A stretch of 34,940 nt of DNA from Planctomycetota bacterium. GTDB lineage: Bacteria > Planctomycetota > Planctomycetia > Pirellulales > Pirellulaceae. This document shows, one piece after another, positions 1 through 9,276 of the stretch (position 1 is the stretch's first letter; every line of letters starts with the position of its first letter). Where the stretch lies: assembly GCA_027619595.1 (NCBI GenBank), contig JAQCHP010000045.1, positions 1 to 34,940 of the forward strand, given 5' to 3'. A program made the position numbers and the translations under genes. The notes under the pieces were generated by a model, which saw nothing but the letters and a program-made list of their open reading frames with translations, did not search any database and had not been told where the DNA came from.

Positions 1-64
1 GTGTCCAAGTTGCGCAGCACAGTGTCCAAGTTGCGCAGCACAGTGTCCAAGTTGCGCAGCACAG
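1..64 (+). repeat. 21-bp perfect tandem repeat, three copies
   Basis: Three identical 21-bp units fill 1-63, and the next unit begins (gtgtcc) before diverging at 70. The unit length is a multiple of three and lies in frame with the Cys-rich CDS, giving CPSCAAQ each time. Identity at every base, including third positions, suggests recent expansion by slippage or unequal recombination. The array runs off the left edge, so total copy number is unknown. Confidence 0.85.
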
Positions 65-412
65 TGTCCGACCGGTGGTAAGCTCCCCGGTGCCCTTTTT
101 CGATGGGCCAACGGACGCATGAGCTGCGGGTCTGGATGCGGCGAAGTGTACTGGAATGAATGGATGATCGACCCACCCGACCCCTGTGACCCTTGCGATG
201 CCTGCGGTGAATGGACGGGGCAGAGGGATTGTTGCGAGCCGCGTCGCCCCGCCAGGAACATTGTTATGGGGCTCTTTGCGCGTCGTTACCGCCGCGACGA
301 TTGTGCGCCTTGCCAATCAGCCGGGGCAGTTCTGAGTTCGCCCGACGTGGCCTGGGACGGTCTCGCCATGGGATCGAATCTCACCCCCAGCTGCAGCCGG
401 TGCGGCCACTAG
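1..412 (+). CDS. Cys-rich repeat protein, 5' end outside the window
   Basis: The frame ending at the TAG at 410-412 stays open to the left edge (codons start at base 2), so this is the 3' part of a longer gene rather than a small ORF starting at the ATG at 119. Read this way, the tandem DNA repeat at 1-64 encodes three copies of the heptapeptide CPSCAAQ and the start of a fourth (CP). The rest has many Cys in CxxC, CxC and CC arrangements (CGSGCGEVYW, DPCDPCDACGEWTG, DCCEP, CAPC, CSRCGH) and a run of Pro/Asp. No membrane segment is visible in the part present. I do not recognise a named family. Small Cys-rich proteins with a similar VYW...DPPDxCDPC stretch are familiar to me from planctomycetes, where a surface or disulphide-linked wall role is often supposed. 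That role is inference, and export cannot be judged without the N-terminus. Confidence 0.6.
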   Translation, partial: CPSCAAQCPSCAAQCPSCAAQCPTGGKLPGALFRWANGRMSCGSGCGEVYWNEWMIDPPDPCDPCDACGEWTGQRDCCEPRRPARNIVMGLFARRYRRDDCAPCQSAGAVLSSPDVAWDGLAMGSNLTPSCSRCGH

Positions 413-499
413 TCGCCTTGCCCGCAGCGCCCCAATGTGCCACGATTTAGCAGTCGGATCGAGAAGAACGGAACCCTAGGGGCACGGGAAGGGCACAAC

Positions 500-1276
500 A
501 TGTTGCTGTTTGGATATTGGCGGTATCCACGCTTAATCGCGAAAATACCTGTCTGCATGGTTGGATTGGTCTTTCTCGTAGCCTACCCAGCGGCTCCCAC
601 AGCGGCAGCGGAAGACTTGCCAGCCGCCACGCCGAAGGCATTGGAAGGTGCCGACCATCCTTTGCTGGAGTCGGCTCGCGGCAAGGCCAGTTATGGGATC
701 GGCATGAGCATCGGACGCCAACTCAGCCAAGAAGGTGTCGCGGTCGACGACCTCGAGAGCCTCTTGCTGGGGATCCAAGACGCTCTGGAATCGCGTGACC
801 CGCGCATCACCGAGGCCCAATTCCAGGCTGCCATGCTCGTCATGCGCCAACAACAACAAATGAAGCTTAATGATGTTGCCAAAGCCAACCAGCAGGAAGG
901 GAAGGCATTCCTGGAAAAAAACGCCACTCGTAAAGAAGTCAAGACGCTCGCCAGTGGACTTCAGTACGAAATCCTCAAGGCGGCTGCCAAAGGAGCAAAA
1001 AGCCCCAAGGCTACTGACCGTGTAAGTACCCACTATAAGGGGACTCTGTTGTCGGGCACGGAATTCGACAGTTCCTATAAGCGCAATGAACCTGCCGAGT
1101 TTGGAGTCGGTGAAGTTATTGCGGGATGGACGGAAGCCCTCCAACTCATGAAGGTTGGCGAACACTGGAAAATCTATATTCCGTCCGAACTTGCCTACAA
1201 GGAGGCAGGCAGCCCACCCGTTATTGGCCCAAATGCCACGTTAATCTTTGAACTCGAGCTATTGAGCATCAAATAA
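500..1276 (+). CDS. Exported FKBP-type peptidyl-prolyl isomerase (FkpA/Mip-like)
   Basis: A 258-residue protein with the layout of FkpA/Mip isomerases, which catalyse cis-trans isomerisation of X-Pro bonds in exported proteins. After a signal-like hydrophobic stretch ending near PTAAAEDLP comes an N-terminal dimerisation-type helical domain (roughly residues 45-140, with SYGIGMSIGRQL). A C-terminal FKBP domain follows, with THYKGTLLSGTEFDSSY, the VIAGWTEALQLMKVGEHWKIYIPSELAY core and a final LIFELELLSIK strand. I chose the ATG at 500 because GGGAAGGG lies at 486-493, six bases before it; the frame is also open from an ATG at 437, but those 21 extra residues are not signal-like. An internal ATG at 557 would also leave a signal peptide. 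The next gene encodes another envelope protein-processing enzyme. Family call is firm; substrate unknown. Confidence 0.88.
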   Translation: MLLFGYWRYPRLIAKIPVCMVGLVFLVAYPAAPTAAAEDLPAATPKALEGADHPLLESARGKASYGIGMSIGRQLSQEGVAVDDLESLLLGIQDALESRDPRITEAQFQAAMLVMRQQQQMKLNDVAKANQQEGKAFLEKNATRKEVKTLASGLQYEILKAAAKGAKSPKATDRVSTHYKGTLLSGTEFDSSYKRNEPAEFGVGEVIAGWTEALQLMKVGEHWKIYIPSELAYKEAGSPPVIGPNATLIFELELLSIK

Positions 1277-1477
1277 CGTCGTCCAGTAAGTAACCCGGCA
1301 AGTAATGCTGTCCAGCTCAGGGCAGTACGACAGCGTGTTTGCATCTAGCGGGTTACAAGAGTGCGGATCGATCCCGCTCGGAGGCGGTCGGTTTACCGTA
1401 CATCACGGGGTGAACACGAAACGCTCGAAGCGGGTCGACTGGCGGCTCCGTGGTTAGACATTGACCACCCTCTTTTT

Positions 1478-1496
1478 TCTTGAATTGAATTCAAGA
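1478..1496. promoter_or_regulatory. Perfect palindrome abutting a -35 box (candidate operator)
   Basis: TCTTGAATT-G-AATTCAAGA is a perfect 9-bp inverted repeat with a one-base centre. It ends two bases before the -35 hexamer proposed for the protease promoter. Position and symmetry suit a dimeric regulator, but no candidate regulator lies beside it. Confidence 0.45.
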
Positions 1497-1497
1497 T

Positions 1498-1526
1498 TTG
1501 CCCCCGATCTGCCGTGCGCGTAGAAT
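1498..1526 (+). promoter_or_regulatory. Sigma70-like promoter, S41 protease
   Basis: TTGCCC (1498-1503), a 17-bp spacer, then TAGAAT (1521-1526). Expected start of transcription is near 1533, giving a leader of about 345 nt to the chosen ATG at 1878. Confidence 0.45.
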
Positions 1527-1877
1527 CCTCTGAACCGCTTACTGCTTGGCTTAGGGATGAGGCCACGAACGAAGTCGGCAAGCCGAAGTGCTTGCCAGAC
1601 TTACTCTTGCGTGCGATCTGCAGGTGTGGTCGCCCTAATAGTTCACAGGTCCCTTACGATCGGACCTCGCCGCGAAAAATGTAGGGGTGACGACAGTCAC
1701 GCCAGCACAATTTTTGTGGTGCTTTTTGACCTCACCCTATCTGTGGAATATGTTTGCGAGGCACTGAAGCCGCTCGTACGAATCTTCCCGCCACAACGGT
1801 ATCACCTGAGACCGTACTTGGCAGAACGATCGTTGCGAGCCCACCGACTGGGACATTTTGCTGGGACGGGATCGCGT

Positions 1878-3629
1878 ATGCTTGCTTGGACGCTCTCTAT
1901 CAAGAATCCGAAACTGGCTGGTTCGGCGACAAGGCCGACAGCGGTGACCCGACGCGGTCTGCTCGGATGGTTCCTCTGTGCAGGATGGCTTGCCCTGCTC
2001 GCTGCAAACGCGTCCCGCGCCGCGGATCGATCGACGCTCCCACAAGATTTTCGCCATTCTTCAGCACAGTTTGTGGCGGAGATTCTCCATCAAGCGGTTG
2101 ACCTGGAAGATAGCCAGCGATGGGGAGAAGCCCTTTCGCTGTACGAAGATGCCATCCGTCACCAGCCCGAGTCCCCGCAACTCAAGCAGAGACTGCAGGT
2201 GGCACGATTTCACTACGATGTTCGTCGCCGATACGCCGACAGCACTTTTTTGCAATCGGTGGCCGAGATGACCGACCAACAAGCACTCGATTTGTACCAA
2301 GAGGTATTGCACAAAATCGATGCGAACTACGTAGAATCCCCCGACTGGTCCCAGATTCTTCAGCGTGGGGCAGAAGATCTCGTCATCGCACTCCAGGAAA
2401 CCTCTTTCCGGGCGCACCGGGTCAGTGTTTCGGACGCACAGATGGATGCGTTTGCCGCACGGCTGGCGAGTGCCGTACCGTCCCTCAGCGCGACAAATCG
2501 CCGGGGCGCCGTGGAAGAAGCGGAGCGTGTGGCATTATGGGCGGCCCAAGAAATCCGCTTGCCGGTCGCTCGCACGCTGCTCGAGTTCCTGTGCGGTGCA
2601 TCGGCAAGTCTTGACACCTATTCTACGTTCCTTACTTCATCGCAATTAAATGAGGTCTACCAACAAATCGAGGGAAACTTCGTCGGTTTGGGCGTGGAGC
2701 TCAAGCCTCGGGATCACGACTTGCTGATTGTAGACGTGATCGCCGGTGGACCGGCGGCACTCCGCGGATTTCGTCCCGGAGATCGGATTGTAGGTGTCGA
2801 TCAATCCTACACCCAAAATGTTCCCCCGAATCAAGTGGCTGACTTGCTACGGGGCCCCGAGGGGAGCACCGTAGAGGTCCATTTGATACATGCCGACGGA
2901 CAACCCCAAAGCATTACCGTACAGCGCAAGCGAGTCGAGGTTCCTAGCGTTGACCAGGTCCAGATCGTCGACCGTTCCCACGGCATCGGCTACTTGCGAA
3001 TCAACAGTTTTCAGAAGACGACGAGCCGCGACATTGATTCGGCCCTGTGGAAGCTGCATCGACAAGGAATGCGTGGATTGATCATCGACGTGCGTAAGAA
3101 TCCCGGCGGCTTACTGGAAGAGTCGGTCGAGGTCGCCGATCGGTTTGTCGACAAAGGTATGATTGTCTCGACCCGCGGTAGAAGCGCGCGTGAAAACCGT
3201 CAATACACTGCGAATCGCACCGGGACATGGCAAGTCCCCTTGGTGGTGTTGATCGACGGCGATTCAGCCAGTGCAAGTGAGATTTTTGCGGCGGCGATGC
3301 GCGATCATGGCCGCGCAATCGTCGTCGGTGCACAAAGCTATGGCAAGGGTTCCGTACAGGGTATCTTCCGGCTCGCGGGGGCCGACTCGGGCTTGCGGCT
3401 CACCACAGCGAAATTCTACGCCCCTTCGGGACAACGCATCAGCGGAGAAGGGGTCCGACCCGACGTGCTCATACCAGCCACTCACTTGAAACCGGCCATC
3501 CCGGAAGCGGCAGACACAACCTCAACTGCCCAGATTGACGTTGGAATGTGGACTGCCATCGAAGTGGCCCGCAAGCAAATCGAAAAGGTAGAGATCGCTC
3601 AGAAGCAGACTGCGACCCGGGCATCCTGA
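1878..3629 (+). CDS. C-terminal processing peptidase (S41 family, CtpA/Prc-like)
   Basis: A 583-residue exported serine protease of the tail-specific/CtpA type, which trims or degrades envelope proteins from a C-terminal tag. The N-terminus has a signal-like segment (GLLGWFLCAGWLALLAANASRAAD), then a TPR-like stretch (QRWGEALSLYEDAIRHQPESPQL). A PDZ domain follows (NFVGLGVELKPR to LRGFRPGDRIVGVDQ), then the S41 core with GLIIDVRKNPGGLL. Aligned by eye to known CtpA enzymes, the catalytic Ser is Ser465 in DSASASEIFA and the base is Lys490 in SYGKGSVQG, 25 residues later as expected. The ATG at 1878 is preceded by GGGACGGG at 1863-1870 with good spacing and gives an immediate signal peptide. 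An in-frame ATG at 1557 would add 107 unconvincing residues. The TPR-like N-terminal part could recruit partners (inference). Confidence 0.9.
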   Translation: MLAWTLSIKNPKLAGSATRPTAVTRRGLLGWFLCAGWLALLAANASRAADRSTLPQDFRHSSAQFVAEILHQAVDLEDSQRWGEALSLYEDAIRHQPESPQLKQRLQVARFHYDVRRRYADSTFLQSVAEMTDQQALDLYQEVLHKIDANYVESPDWSQILQRGAEDLVIALQETSFRAHRVSVSDAQMDAFAARLASAVPSLSATNRRGAVEEAERVALWAAQEIRLPVARTLLEFLCGASASLDTYSTFLTSSQLNEVYQQIEGNFVGLGVELKPRDHDLLIVDVIAGGPAALRGFRPGDRIVGVDQSYTQNVPPNQVADLLRGPEGSTVEVHLIHADGQPQSITVQRKRVEVPSVDQVQIVDRSHGIGYLRINSFQKTTSRDIDSALWKLHRQGMRGLIIDVRKNPGGLLEESVEVADRFVDKGMIVSTRGRSARENRQYTANRTGTWQVPLVVLIDGDSASASEIFAAAMRDHGRAIVVGAQSYGKGSVQGIFRLAGADSGLRLTTAKFYAPSGQRISGEGVRPDVLIPATHLKPAIPEAADTTSTAQIDVGMWTAIEVARKQIEKVEIAQKQTATRAS

Positions 3630-3712
3630 GCCAGCTTGGATCGGCGGCCAACTATCGATATGATAAGGTCCGTCATTGGACCCGATTCAATTCCTGATGT
3701 CGCTCTTCAGAC

Positions 3713-6394
3713 ATGTTTCTTCGCCTGGGCCAGTTTGTCGCCCGATTTTGGTGGGCTGTCATCGGCGGTTGGATGCTCCTGGCATTCCTCTCGTTGTGGC
3801 TCGCTCCCCGTTGGGAAGATGTGACGTACGATGGCGATTTGGCGTATCTGCCAGCCGACACATCGACCGCACAAGCCGAACTGCTGCTCGACCAGGCTTT
3901 CCCGGACTCCCGCGTACGTAGCCAAATCGTTTTCGTTTTGGCCCGCGACGGGGAGTCGCTCACAAGCGACGACCGATCGTATGCGGACCGTTTGGCAAGA
4001 CACTGCCTCAACATGGCCGGCGTCGCCCGGTGGAACCAGTCTCTGGAATTCCAAGCATTGGCGGAGAAATCCGCGACATCGACCGCAGATGTCGCGACGA
4101 CCCAGCGGTGGGCACGTCGCGCCGAGCTTTCACGCGAGGATGCATTAGAAGCGTTTGATAACGCAATCGCTTTGGATAGCTCGTTTGCAGCAGCTTTGCA
4201 TAACCGTGCCATCGTGTGCGCGGCGGTCGGCGATACGGCTGAGGCGGAGGCAGATCGAGTACGGGCATGGGAATTGTCGCCAGACCTGGAAAAATTGGAA
4301 AACCAACTGGTGCCGGAGGCCACCGACCTTCGACCACTGCGGCAGGTCTGGTCGTATGACACGCCAGTGATTGGCAAGAAGATGGACAGTCGAGACGGCC
4401 AAGCCACGCTTGTCATGCTCCAGCTATCGAGCGAATTCATGGCCACGGAAAACATCGCGCTGTTGCAAAGACTCGCTGCGATGCTCAAGGAATCTCCCGA
4501 TTTGCAACAGCGCCCGGCAGGGCTGCAACTGGCGATGACCGGATCCGCATCGGTCGGCGGAGACATGCTTCAGTCGGCCGCGGAGAGCATCAAGCACACG
4601 GAGTTGTATACCGTCGTGATTATTTTGGTGATACTTCTGTTCGTTTACCGTGCACCTCTTTTGATCGCGGTACCGCTTGTTACGATTTTCGTCTCGCTAA
4701 TCATCGCCACTCGCTTGCTCGCAGCCCTTACGCAAGTCCATCTCCTTCCTGGCATGGAATGGTGGGACTTCAAAGTATTTACGACCACGAAGATTTTTAT
4801 CGTGGTCATCCTGTTCGGTGCAGGCACCGATTTTTGCCTGTTTATCATTGCACGGTATCGAGAGGAACTGGAAACCGAAAAGGATCGCCTTCAAGCGCTC
4901 ATTCGAGCTTCGGCGGCGGTGGGGGATGCCTTGACCGCCAGTGCCTTCACAACGATCCTGGGGCTGGGCACGATGTTCTTCGCCGAGTTCGGCAAGTTCC
5001 GTAATAGCGGTCCCGCGATCGGTTTCTGTTTATTGGTAACACTCCTTGCGTGCCTAACTTTCGCTCCGGCCATGTTAGTGGCCGTGCGCAACATCGTCTT
5101 TTGGCCGCAAACAGTGGCAAAACAAGCTCAAGCATTGCCGTCACGAACCATGAGATTTTGGGAGCAGGCCGCCGACTGGATCATGTGCTATCCCGGTCGG
5201 ATCTTGGCCTGTTCGATCCTGGCCATGCTCCCCCTGGCCTGGGTTGGACTGCATGTGGACGTAACGTATGACTTTCTCAGTGAACTCGAACCGAACCGCC
5301 CAAGCAAGATCGGTTCCGATCTATTGAGACGGCATTTTCCGATTGGCGAAAGCGGCCCTGTAATCGTATTGGCACAAAAAGCCTCCGGGGGATTTGACTC
5401 GCACGACGGCGAAAAGGCGATCACCGATTTGACGCGACTACTGCGTGAGCAAAGCGGCGTGGCAATCGTCCGGAGTCTGAGCCAGCCGATGGGTGTGGAA
5501 CCAACGCGTGCGTCGGTGATGAATTCTGCTCGCATTGTGACCAAGAACCACCCACTCGTACGTGCCATCTATTTGAGCGACGTCCCGGCACTGGAAGGTC
5601 ACGTCACCCGTTTCGAATTAGTTTGCGACGCCGATCCTTTTTCGGTCGCAGCGATCGACATGGTCGACAACATCGAACACGTCCTACAAGACGTATCACA
5701 GAACAAGAAATCCTTTTGGGCGGATACAAAGTTCTTGGTCGCCGGAACCACCGCGGGAATCCGCGACCTTCGACTCGTCACAGAAGCTGACCAAGTTCGC
5801 ATTCAAGTGCTGGTTGTCTTAGCTGTTTTTGCTGTGCTAATCGTGATCTTAAGGCGCCCCATGGTGTGCCTGTATATGACCGTCAGCGTACTCTTCAGCT
5901 ACCTGGTGACGATTGGCGCCACCGAGATCTTTTTTCAGCACCTCTACGGCGATACCTTTCAAGGACTCGACTGGAAAGTACCCCTATTTCTGTTTGTCAT
6001 TTTGGTTGCGATTGGCCAAGACTATAATGTCTATCTAGCGACACGCGTCTTCGAAGAACAGGCCAAGTTAGGCCCGATGAAAGGACTTCGCGAAGCGATC
6101 AGTCGCACGGGCGGTATCATTACCAGCTGTGGTGTGATCATGGCCGGTACGTTCGTCTCGATGATGAGTGGTAGTTTGCGGGGCATCGCAGAACTTGGAT
6201 TTGCCCTGTCATTGGGCGTGATACTCGATGCATTTGTGGTCCGGCCCATATTAATGCCAGCCTTTTTGACCATCTTGTTCCGTCGACAGGAGCGGATCGA
6301 ACACCGCAAGTCACGAGTCCCCAACCTACATTTCCCCCCACGTTCCGGCGAAGAGACTACTTTATCTACTCAAGTCGATTCGGTCGGCCGTTAG
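3713..6394 (+). CDS. MMPL/RND-family exporter with TPR-like insert in the first periplasmic loop
   Basis: An 893-residue inner-membrane transporter of the MMPL group of RND permeases, which move lipids or hydrophobic molecules using the proton gradient. TM1 is at about residues 12-32, followed by a large extracytoplasmic loop, a helix bundle (about 297-480), a second TM/loop repeat from about 500, and a final bundle (about 700-865). Charged TM residues expected for proton relay are present in both halves: Asp373 in GAGTDFCLF and Asp770-Tyr771 in [10 protein letters not shown]. Residues ~137-196 of the first loop read as a TPR-like helical pair ([25 protein letters not shown], continuing to [13 protein letters not shown]), unusual for this family. 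No strong ribosome binding site precedes the ATG. It lies 83 bases after the S41 protease on the same strand. Substrate unknown; hopanoid or lipid export are only guesses from relatives. Confidence 0.85.
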   Translation: MFLRLGQFVARFWWAVIGGWMLLAFLSLWLAPRWEDVTYDGDLAYLPADTSTAQAELLLDQAFPDSRVRSQIVFVLARDGESLTSDDRSYADRLARHCLNMAGVARWNQSLEFQALAEKSATSTADVATTQRWARRAELSREDALEAFDNAIALDSSFAAALHNRAIVCAAVGDTAEAEADRVRAWELSPDLEKLENQLVPEATDLRPLRQVWSYDTPVIGKKMDSRDGQATLVMLQLSSEFMATENIALLQRLAAMLKESPDLQQRPAGLQLAMTGSASVGGDMLQSAAESIKHTELYTVVIILVILLFVYRAPLLIAVPLVTIFVSLIIATRLLAALTQVHLLPGMEWWDFKVFTTTKIFIVVILFGAGTDFCLFIIARYREELETEKDRLQALIRASAAVGDALTASAFTTILGLGTMFFAEFGKFRNSGPAIGFCLLVTLLACLTFAPAMLVAVRNIVFWPQTVAKQAQALPSRTMRFWEQAADWIMCYPGRILACSILAMLPLAWVGLHVDVTYDFLSELEPNRPSKIGSDLLRRHFPIGESGPVIVLAQKASGGFDSHDGEKAITDLTRLLREQSGVAIVRSLSQPMGVEPTRASVMNSARIVTKNHPLVRAIYLSDVPALEGHVTRFELVCDADPFSVAAIDMVDNIEHVLQDVSQNKKSFWADTKFLVAGTTAGIRDLRLVTEADQVRIQVLVVLAVFAVLIVILRRPMVCLYMTVSVLFSYLVTIGATEIFFQHLYGDTFQGLDWKVPLFLFVILVAIGQDYNVYLATRVFEEQAKLGPMKGLREAISRTGGIITSCGVIMAGTFVSMMSGSLRGIAELGFALSLGVILDAFVVRPILMPAFLTILFRRQERIEHRKSRVPNLHFPPRSGEETTLSTQVDSVGR

Positions 6395-6462
6395 CCGCCG
6401 ACCCAAGTGGTACCCAACGACATGCGGTCAGCCCAATACCTCGATTTCGTTTAGGAGAACTA

Positions 6463-7875
6463 GTGACCCCACGAGAAGTCTTGGCGTTTTGTCGCGAGAA
6501 AGATGTAAAGGCAGTTGATATCCGCTTCACCGACTTTCCGGGAGCTTGGAAACACTTCACGATTCCCGTCGGTAAACTCGAAGAAATCACCTTCGAAGAC
6601 GGATTGGGATTCGACGGGTCGAGCGTTCGAGGTTGGCAATCGATCAATGAAAGCGACATGGTCGTGGTGCCACAGCCCGACACGGCCTTCCTCGATCCCT
6701 TCGCGGACCTTCCAACTCTCGCCATGATCGGAAACGTGCAGGATCCTATCACCCGTGAAGACTACTCCAGAGATCCTCGCAATATTGCGCGCAAATCGGT
6801 CAATTACCTGCTGAGCACCGGCATCGCGGACACTGCGTGTTTCGGACCCGAAGCCGAGTTCTTTATATTTGACGAAGCCCGCTTCGACCAAAGAACCAAC
6901 GAAGGCTTTTACCATTTGGATAGTATCGAGGCGGAATGGAACCGCGGTCGACAGGAAAACCCCAACCTGGGTTACAAACTTCGTCAGAAGGAAGGATACT
7001 TTCCCGTCCCACCGTCGGATCAAATGCAAAATCTTCGTAACGAAATGATGCAGTGTATGATCAACTGCGGGCTCGATGTGGAATGCCACCATCACGAAGT
7101 TGCCACGGCCGGACAGTGCGAAATCGACTTGCAATTCGGCCAGCTTGTCGACATGGCCGACAAGCTGATGATCTACAAATATGTCGCAAAGAATGTGGCG
7201 CATCGCCACGGGAAGACCGTGACGTTCATGCCCAAGCCACTCTTCGGAGATAATGGCTCTGGTATGCACATACACATTTCATTGTGGAAAGCGGGCGAAC
7301 CGTTGTTTGCGGGGAGTGGCTACGCCGGCCTGAGCGATATGGCATTGCACGCTATCGGAGGTATTCTTCGACACGCGCCTGCACTCTTGGCCATTACCAA
7401 TCCGACCACCAATAGCTACAAACGGCTCGTCCCTGGCTACGAAGCCCCCGTTCACCTTGCGTATTCGCAACGTAATCGGTCGGCCGCTTGCCGCATCCCT
7501 ATGTACAGTCCTAGCCCAAAATCCAAACGAATCGAGTTTCGCTGTCCAGACCCCAGCAGCAATCCGTACCTCGCGTTCTCGGCCATACTCTTGGCCGTAA
7601 TCGATGGCATCCAAAACAAACTAAGTCCCGGCGAACCGCTTGATAAGGACAACTATGACTTACCACCCGAAGTGACTTCCACTGTCCCCAAAACGCCTGC
7701 CACCTTGGACGAATCACTGCGATCTCTGGAAGACGATCACGAATTCCTGTTGCGTGGCGATGTCTTTACATCGGACGTGATTGAAACCTGGATATCCTAT
7801 AAGCGTGAACATGAGGTGGACGCGCTGCGACTCCGACCCCATCCATTCGAATTCTGCCTGTACTACGACGTCTGA
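6463..7875 (+). CDS. glnA: Glutamine synthetase type I
   Basis: A 470-residue GSI enzyme making glutamine from glutamate, ammonia and ATP in the cytoplasm. Visible signatures are [11 protein letters not shown] (beta-grasp domain), [11 protein letters not shown] (metal ligands), [63 protein letters not shown] (ATP/glutamate site) and [20 protein letters not shown]. The adenylylation loop is present as DNYDLPPE with Tyr398, so control by an adenylyltransferase as in the GSI-beta subtype is plausible. Length matches the family. Translation starts at GTG 6463, with AGGAG at 6453-6457 five bases upstream. The gap from the MMPL gene is only 68 bases. No regulator such as glnB or ntrC lies within view. 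Subtype assignment rests on the tyrosine loop and length. Confidence 0.95.
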   Translation: MTPREVLAFCREKDVKAVDIRFTDFPGAWKHFTIPVGKLEEITFEDGLGFDGSSVRGWQSINESDMVVVPQPDTAFLDPFADLPTLAMIGNVQDPITREDYSRDPRNIARKSVNYLLSTGIADTACFGPEAEFFIFDEARFDQRTNEGFYHLDSIEAEWNRGRQENPNLGYKLRQKEGYFPVPPSDQMQNLRNEMMQCMINCGLDVECHHHEVATAGQCEIDLQFGQLVDMADKLMIYKYVAKNVAHRHGKTVTFMPKPLFGDNGSGMHIHISLWKAGEPLFAGSGYAGLSDMALHAIGGILRHAPALLAITNPTTNSYKRLVPGYEAPVHLAYSQRNRSAACRIPMYSPSPKSKRIEFRCPDPSSNPYLAFSAILLAVIDGIQNKLSPGEPLDKDNYDLPPEVTSTVPKTPATLDESLRSLEDDHEFLLRGDVFTSDVIETWISYKREHEVDALRLRPHPFEFCLYYDV

Positions 7876-7929
7876 CCGCGACGCGGCACAACTTGTGTCT
7901 GGCACTAGGCTTCCGCCAAACGCGACTGA

Positions 7930-7966
7930 CGGCAGAGCGACTTTTCCGACGGAAACGACTTTGCCG
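7930..7966. terminator. Interrupted hairpin after glnA
   Basis: CGGCA/TGCCG outer arms and TTTCCG/CGGAAA inner arms around a one-base loop, separated by an imperfect internal loop. It sits 55 bases after the glnA stop and just before the next promoter, as a terminator should. The T-run (GTTTTTCC) starts only about 11 bases downstream, so termination is uncertain. Confidence 0.4.
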
Positions 7967-7969
7967 TGC

Positions 7970-7999
7970 TTGACTCGTTTTTCCGTCCAGCAGTAGAAT
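7970..7999 (+). promoter_or_regulatory. Sigma70-like promoter, ispE operon
   Basis: TTGACT (7970-7975), 18-bp spacer, TAGAAT (7994-7999): five of six matches in each hexamer. It sits between the hairpin after glnA and the GTG of ispE, predicting a leader of about 160 nt. Confidence 0.55.
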
Positions 8000-8166
8000 T
8001 GCCTGAGCAACCGGCTGGACGTCCCTTTGGCTGTCGGGGCGCTCGTCCCGAAATATCACGGTTGTGCGACAATTGGGCACTCATAGATCATCGATGCGAC
8101 CGGCTGCACGTACATAAGTTCCGAAACGAAGTCGCCACTCATCGACCAAAAAATGGATGAGACGGC

Positions 8167-9276
8167 GTGAATGACCTTTTCCGCAATGCTTCGGCGTCCG
8201 GTACCGGGAAGCCCCATCAGGGCCGGACAAGCATTTCATGTCTAGGGAAGCGGGGAGTTGTTTCTTTCAGCGATCTTGGCAACGGGGATTTTGGGGCCGG
8301 CAAATTCGGCACCTGGGAAGCTTGGACGCCCGCTAAAATTAACTTGTTCCTGGAGATACTTGGGCGGCGGTCGGATGGTTACCACGAGCTGGAAACCGTC
8401 ATGGCGGCGGTAGCGATCTACGATAGTTTGCAGTTTAGAGTACAGACGGAGCCCACAATTGCACTCCACACGACCTGGACATTCGGAATTCGCAGTAAAT
8501 TCCAAGCAGTTCCCCATGTCGTAGGAGACATCCCAAGCCCTGCCACCAACATTGTCACACGAGCCCTAACACTTTTCCGCGAACGAGCCGAAGTGAGATT
8601 AGGTGCTACCGTGCAGCTTCGGAAGCGGATCCCTTCCGCAGCGGGGTTGGGCGGTGCGTCAAGCGACGCGGCGGCAGCGTTGGCCGTGGCAAACTTGGCT
8701 TGGAATGTAAATTGGGCACCCGAACGACTTGAGTCGCTGGCAAGTGAACTGGGAAGTGATGTCCCATTTTTCTTGTCGGGGGCCCCAGCGGCGGTTTGCC
8801 GTGGCCGAGGTGAACAGATTTCGCCGTTGGAATGGAAGTGGCGGCCGGCCGTGGTGCTGGTGCGGCCACCGGAAGGCTTGTCGACACCCGAAGTTTATCG
8901 GCGATTGATTCCGCCGTTGAACCCGCTCGACTGCCAACCGTTGGTCCAGGCAATTGGTCGCGGAAATCAACGTGTGTGGAAAAACCTATTGGCCAATCGA
9001 CTGCAGGAACCCGCGGGGCAACTGACCTGCTGGCTGCAACGATTGAAACATGAGTTTTCACGACGAGGCGTCTTGGCGCATCAGATGAGTGGAAGCGGAA
9101 CCTGTTATTTCGGATTGTGTCGCAATTTCAGGGAAGCGCAACGAATTGCCAACTGTTTGCATGCCGCCAACATCGGCCATGTGATCGTGGCTACAACAAC
9201 TCGTGCCTATCCAACCATGCGTTGGACGCGCGAAGGAGCCGAACCGTGGAAATCACCGAAGTCCGCATCAAGCTAA
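8167..9276 (+). CDS. ispE: 4-diphosphocytidyl-2-C-methyl-D-erythritol kinase
   Basis: A 369-residue GHMP kinase that phosphorylates CDP-methylerythritol in the non-mevalonate isoprenoid pathway. Motifs in order: [28 protein letters not shown] (substrate-binding N-terminus of IspE), the GHMP ATP loop [26 protein letters not shown], and the C-terminal [11 protein letters not shown] motif. About 54 residues precede the conserved start of the family, longer than usual. They contain no in-frame ATG, GTG or TTG, so GTG 8167 is the only normal start that covers the domain. The ribosome binding site is weak (GAGACGG). The gene overlaps spoVG by 31 bases, suggesting coupled translation, and is probably driven by the promoter at 7970-7999. 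Confidence 0.92.
   Translation: MNDLFRNASASGTGKPHQGRTSISCLGKRGVVSFSDLGNGDFGAGKFGTWEAWTPAKINLFLEILGRRSDGYHELETVMAAVAIYDSLQFRVQTEPTIALHTTWTFGIRSKFQAVPHVVGDIPSPATNIVTRALTLFRERAEVRLGATVQLRKRIPSAAGLGGASSDAAAALAVANLAWNVNWAPERLESLASELGSDVPFFLSGAPAAVCRGRGEQISPLEWKWRPAVVLVRPPEGLSTPEVYRRLIPPLNPLDCQPLVQAIGRGNQRVWKNLLANRLQEPAGQLTCWLQRLKHEFSRRGVLAHQMSGSGTCYFGLCRNFREAQRIANCLHAANIGHVIVATTTRAYPTMRWTREGAEPWKSPKSASS

Larger units (their letters stand above)
1277..1877. other. Long gap / leader before the S41 protease
   Basis: About 600 bases with no convincing gene. It holds a palindrome (1478-1496) and a sigma70-like promoter (1498-1526). Downstream, the protease frame is open from an ATG at 1557. Those 107 extra residues are Arg/Ser-rich, resemble no domain and have no properly spaced ribosome binding site, so I read 1533-1877 as an untranslated leader of about 345 nt. 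I see no riboswitch fold I can name. Confidence 0.5.

Noticed and set aside
119-412. Small Cys-rich ORF starting at ATG 119
   Set aside because: The same frame is open to the window edge and the upstream repeat is in frame with it, so the ATG is internal to a longer gene.
1557-1877. 107-residue N-terminal extension of the S41 protease
   Set aside because: No ribosome binding site at 1557, no domain, and a signal peptide follows the ATG at 1878, which has good spacing to GGGACGGG.
3673-4566. 297-codon minus-strand ORF opposite the MMPL gene
   Set aside because: Ser/Arg/Ala-rich antisense of a clear transporter gene, with no domain.
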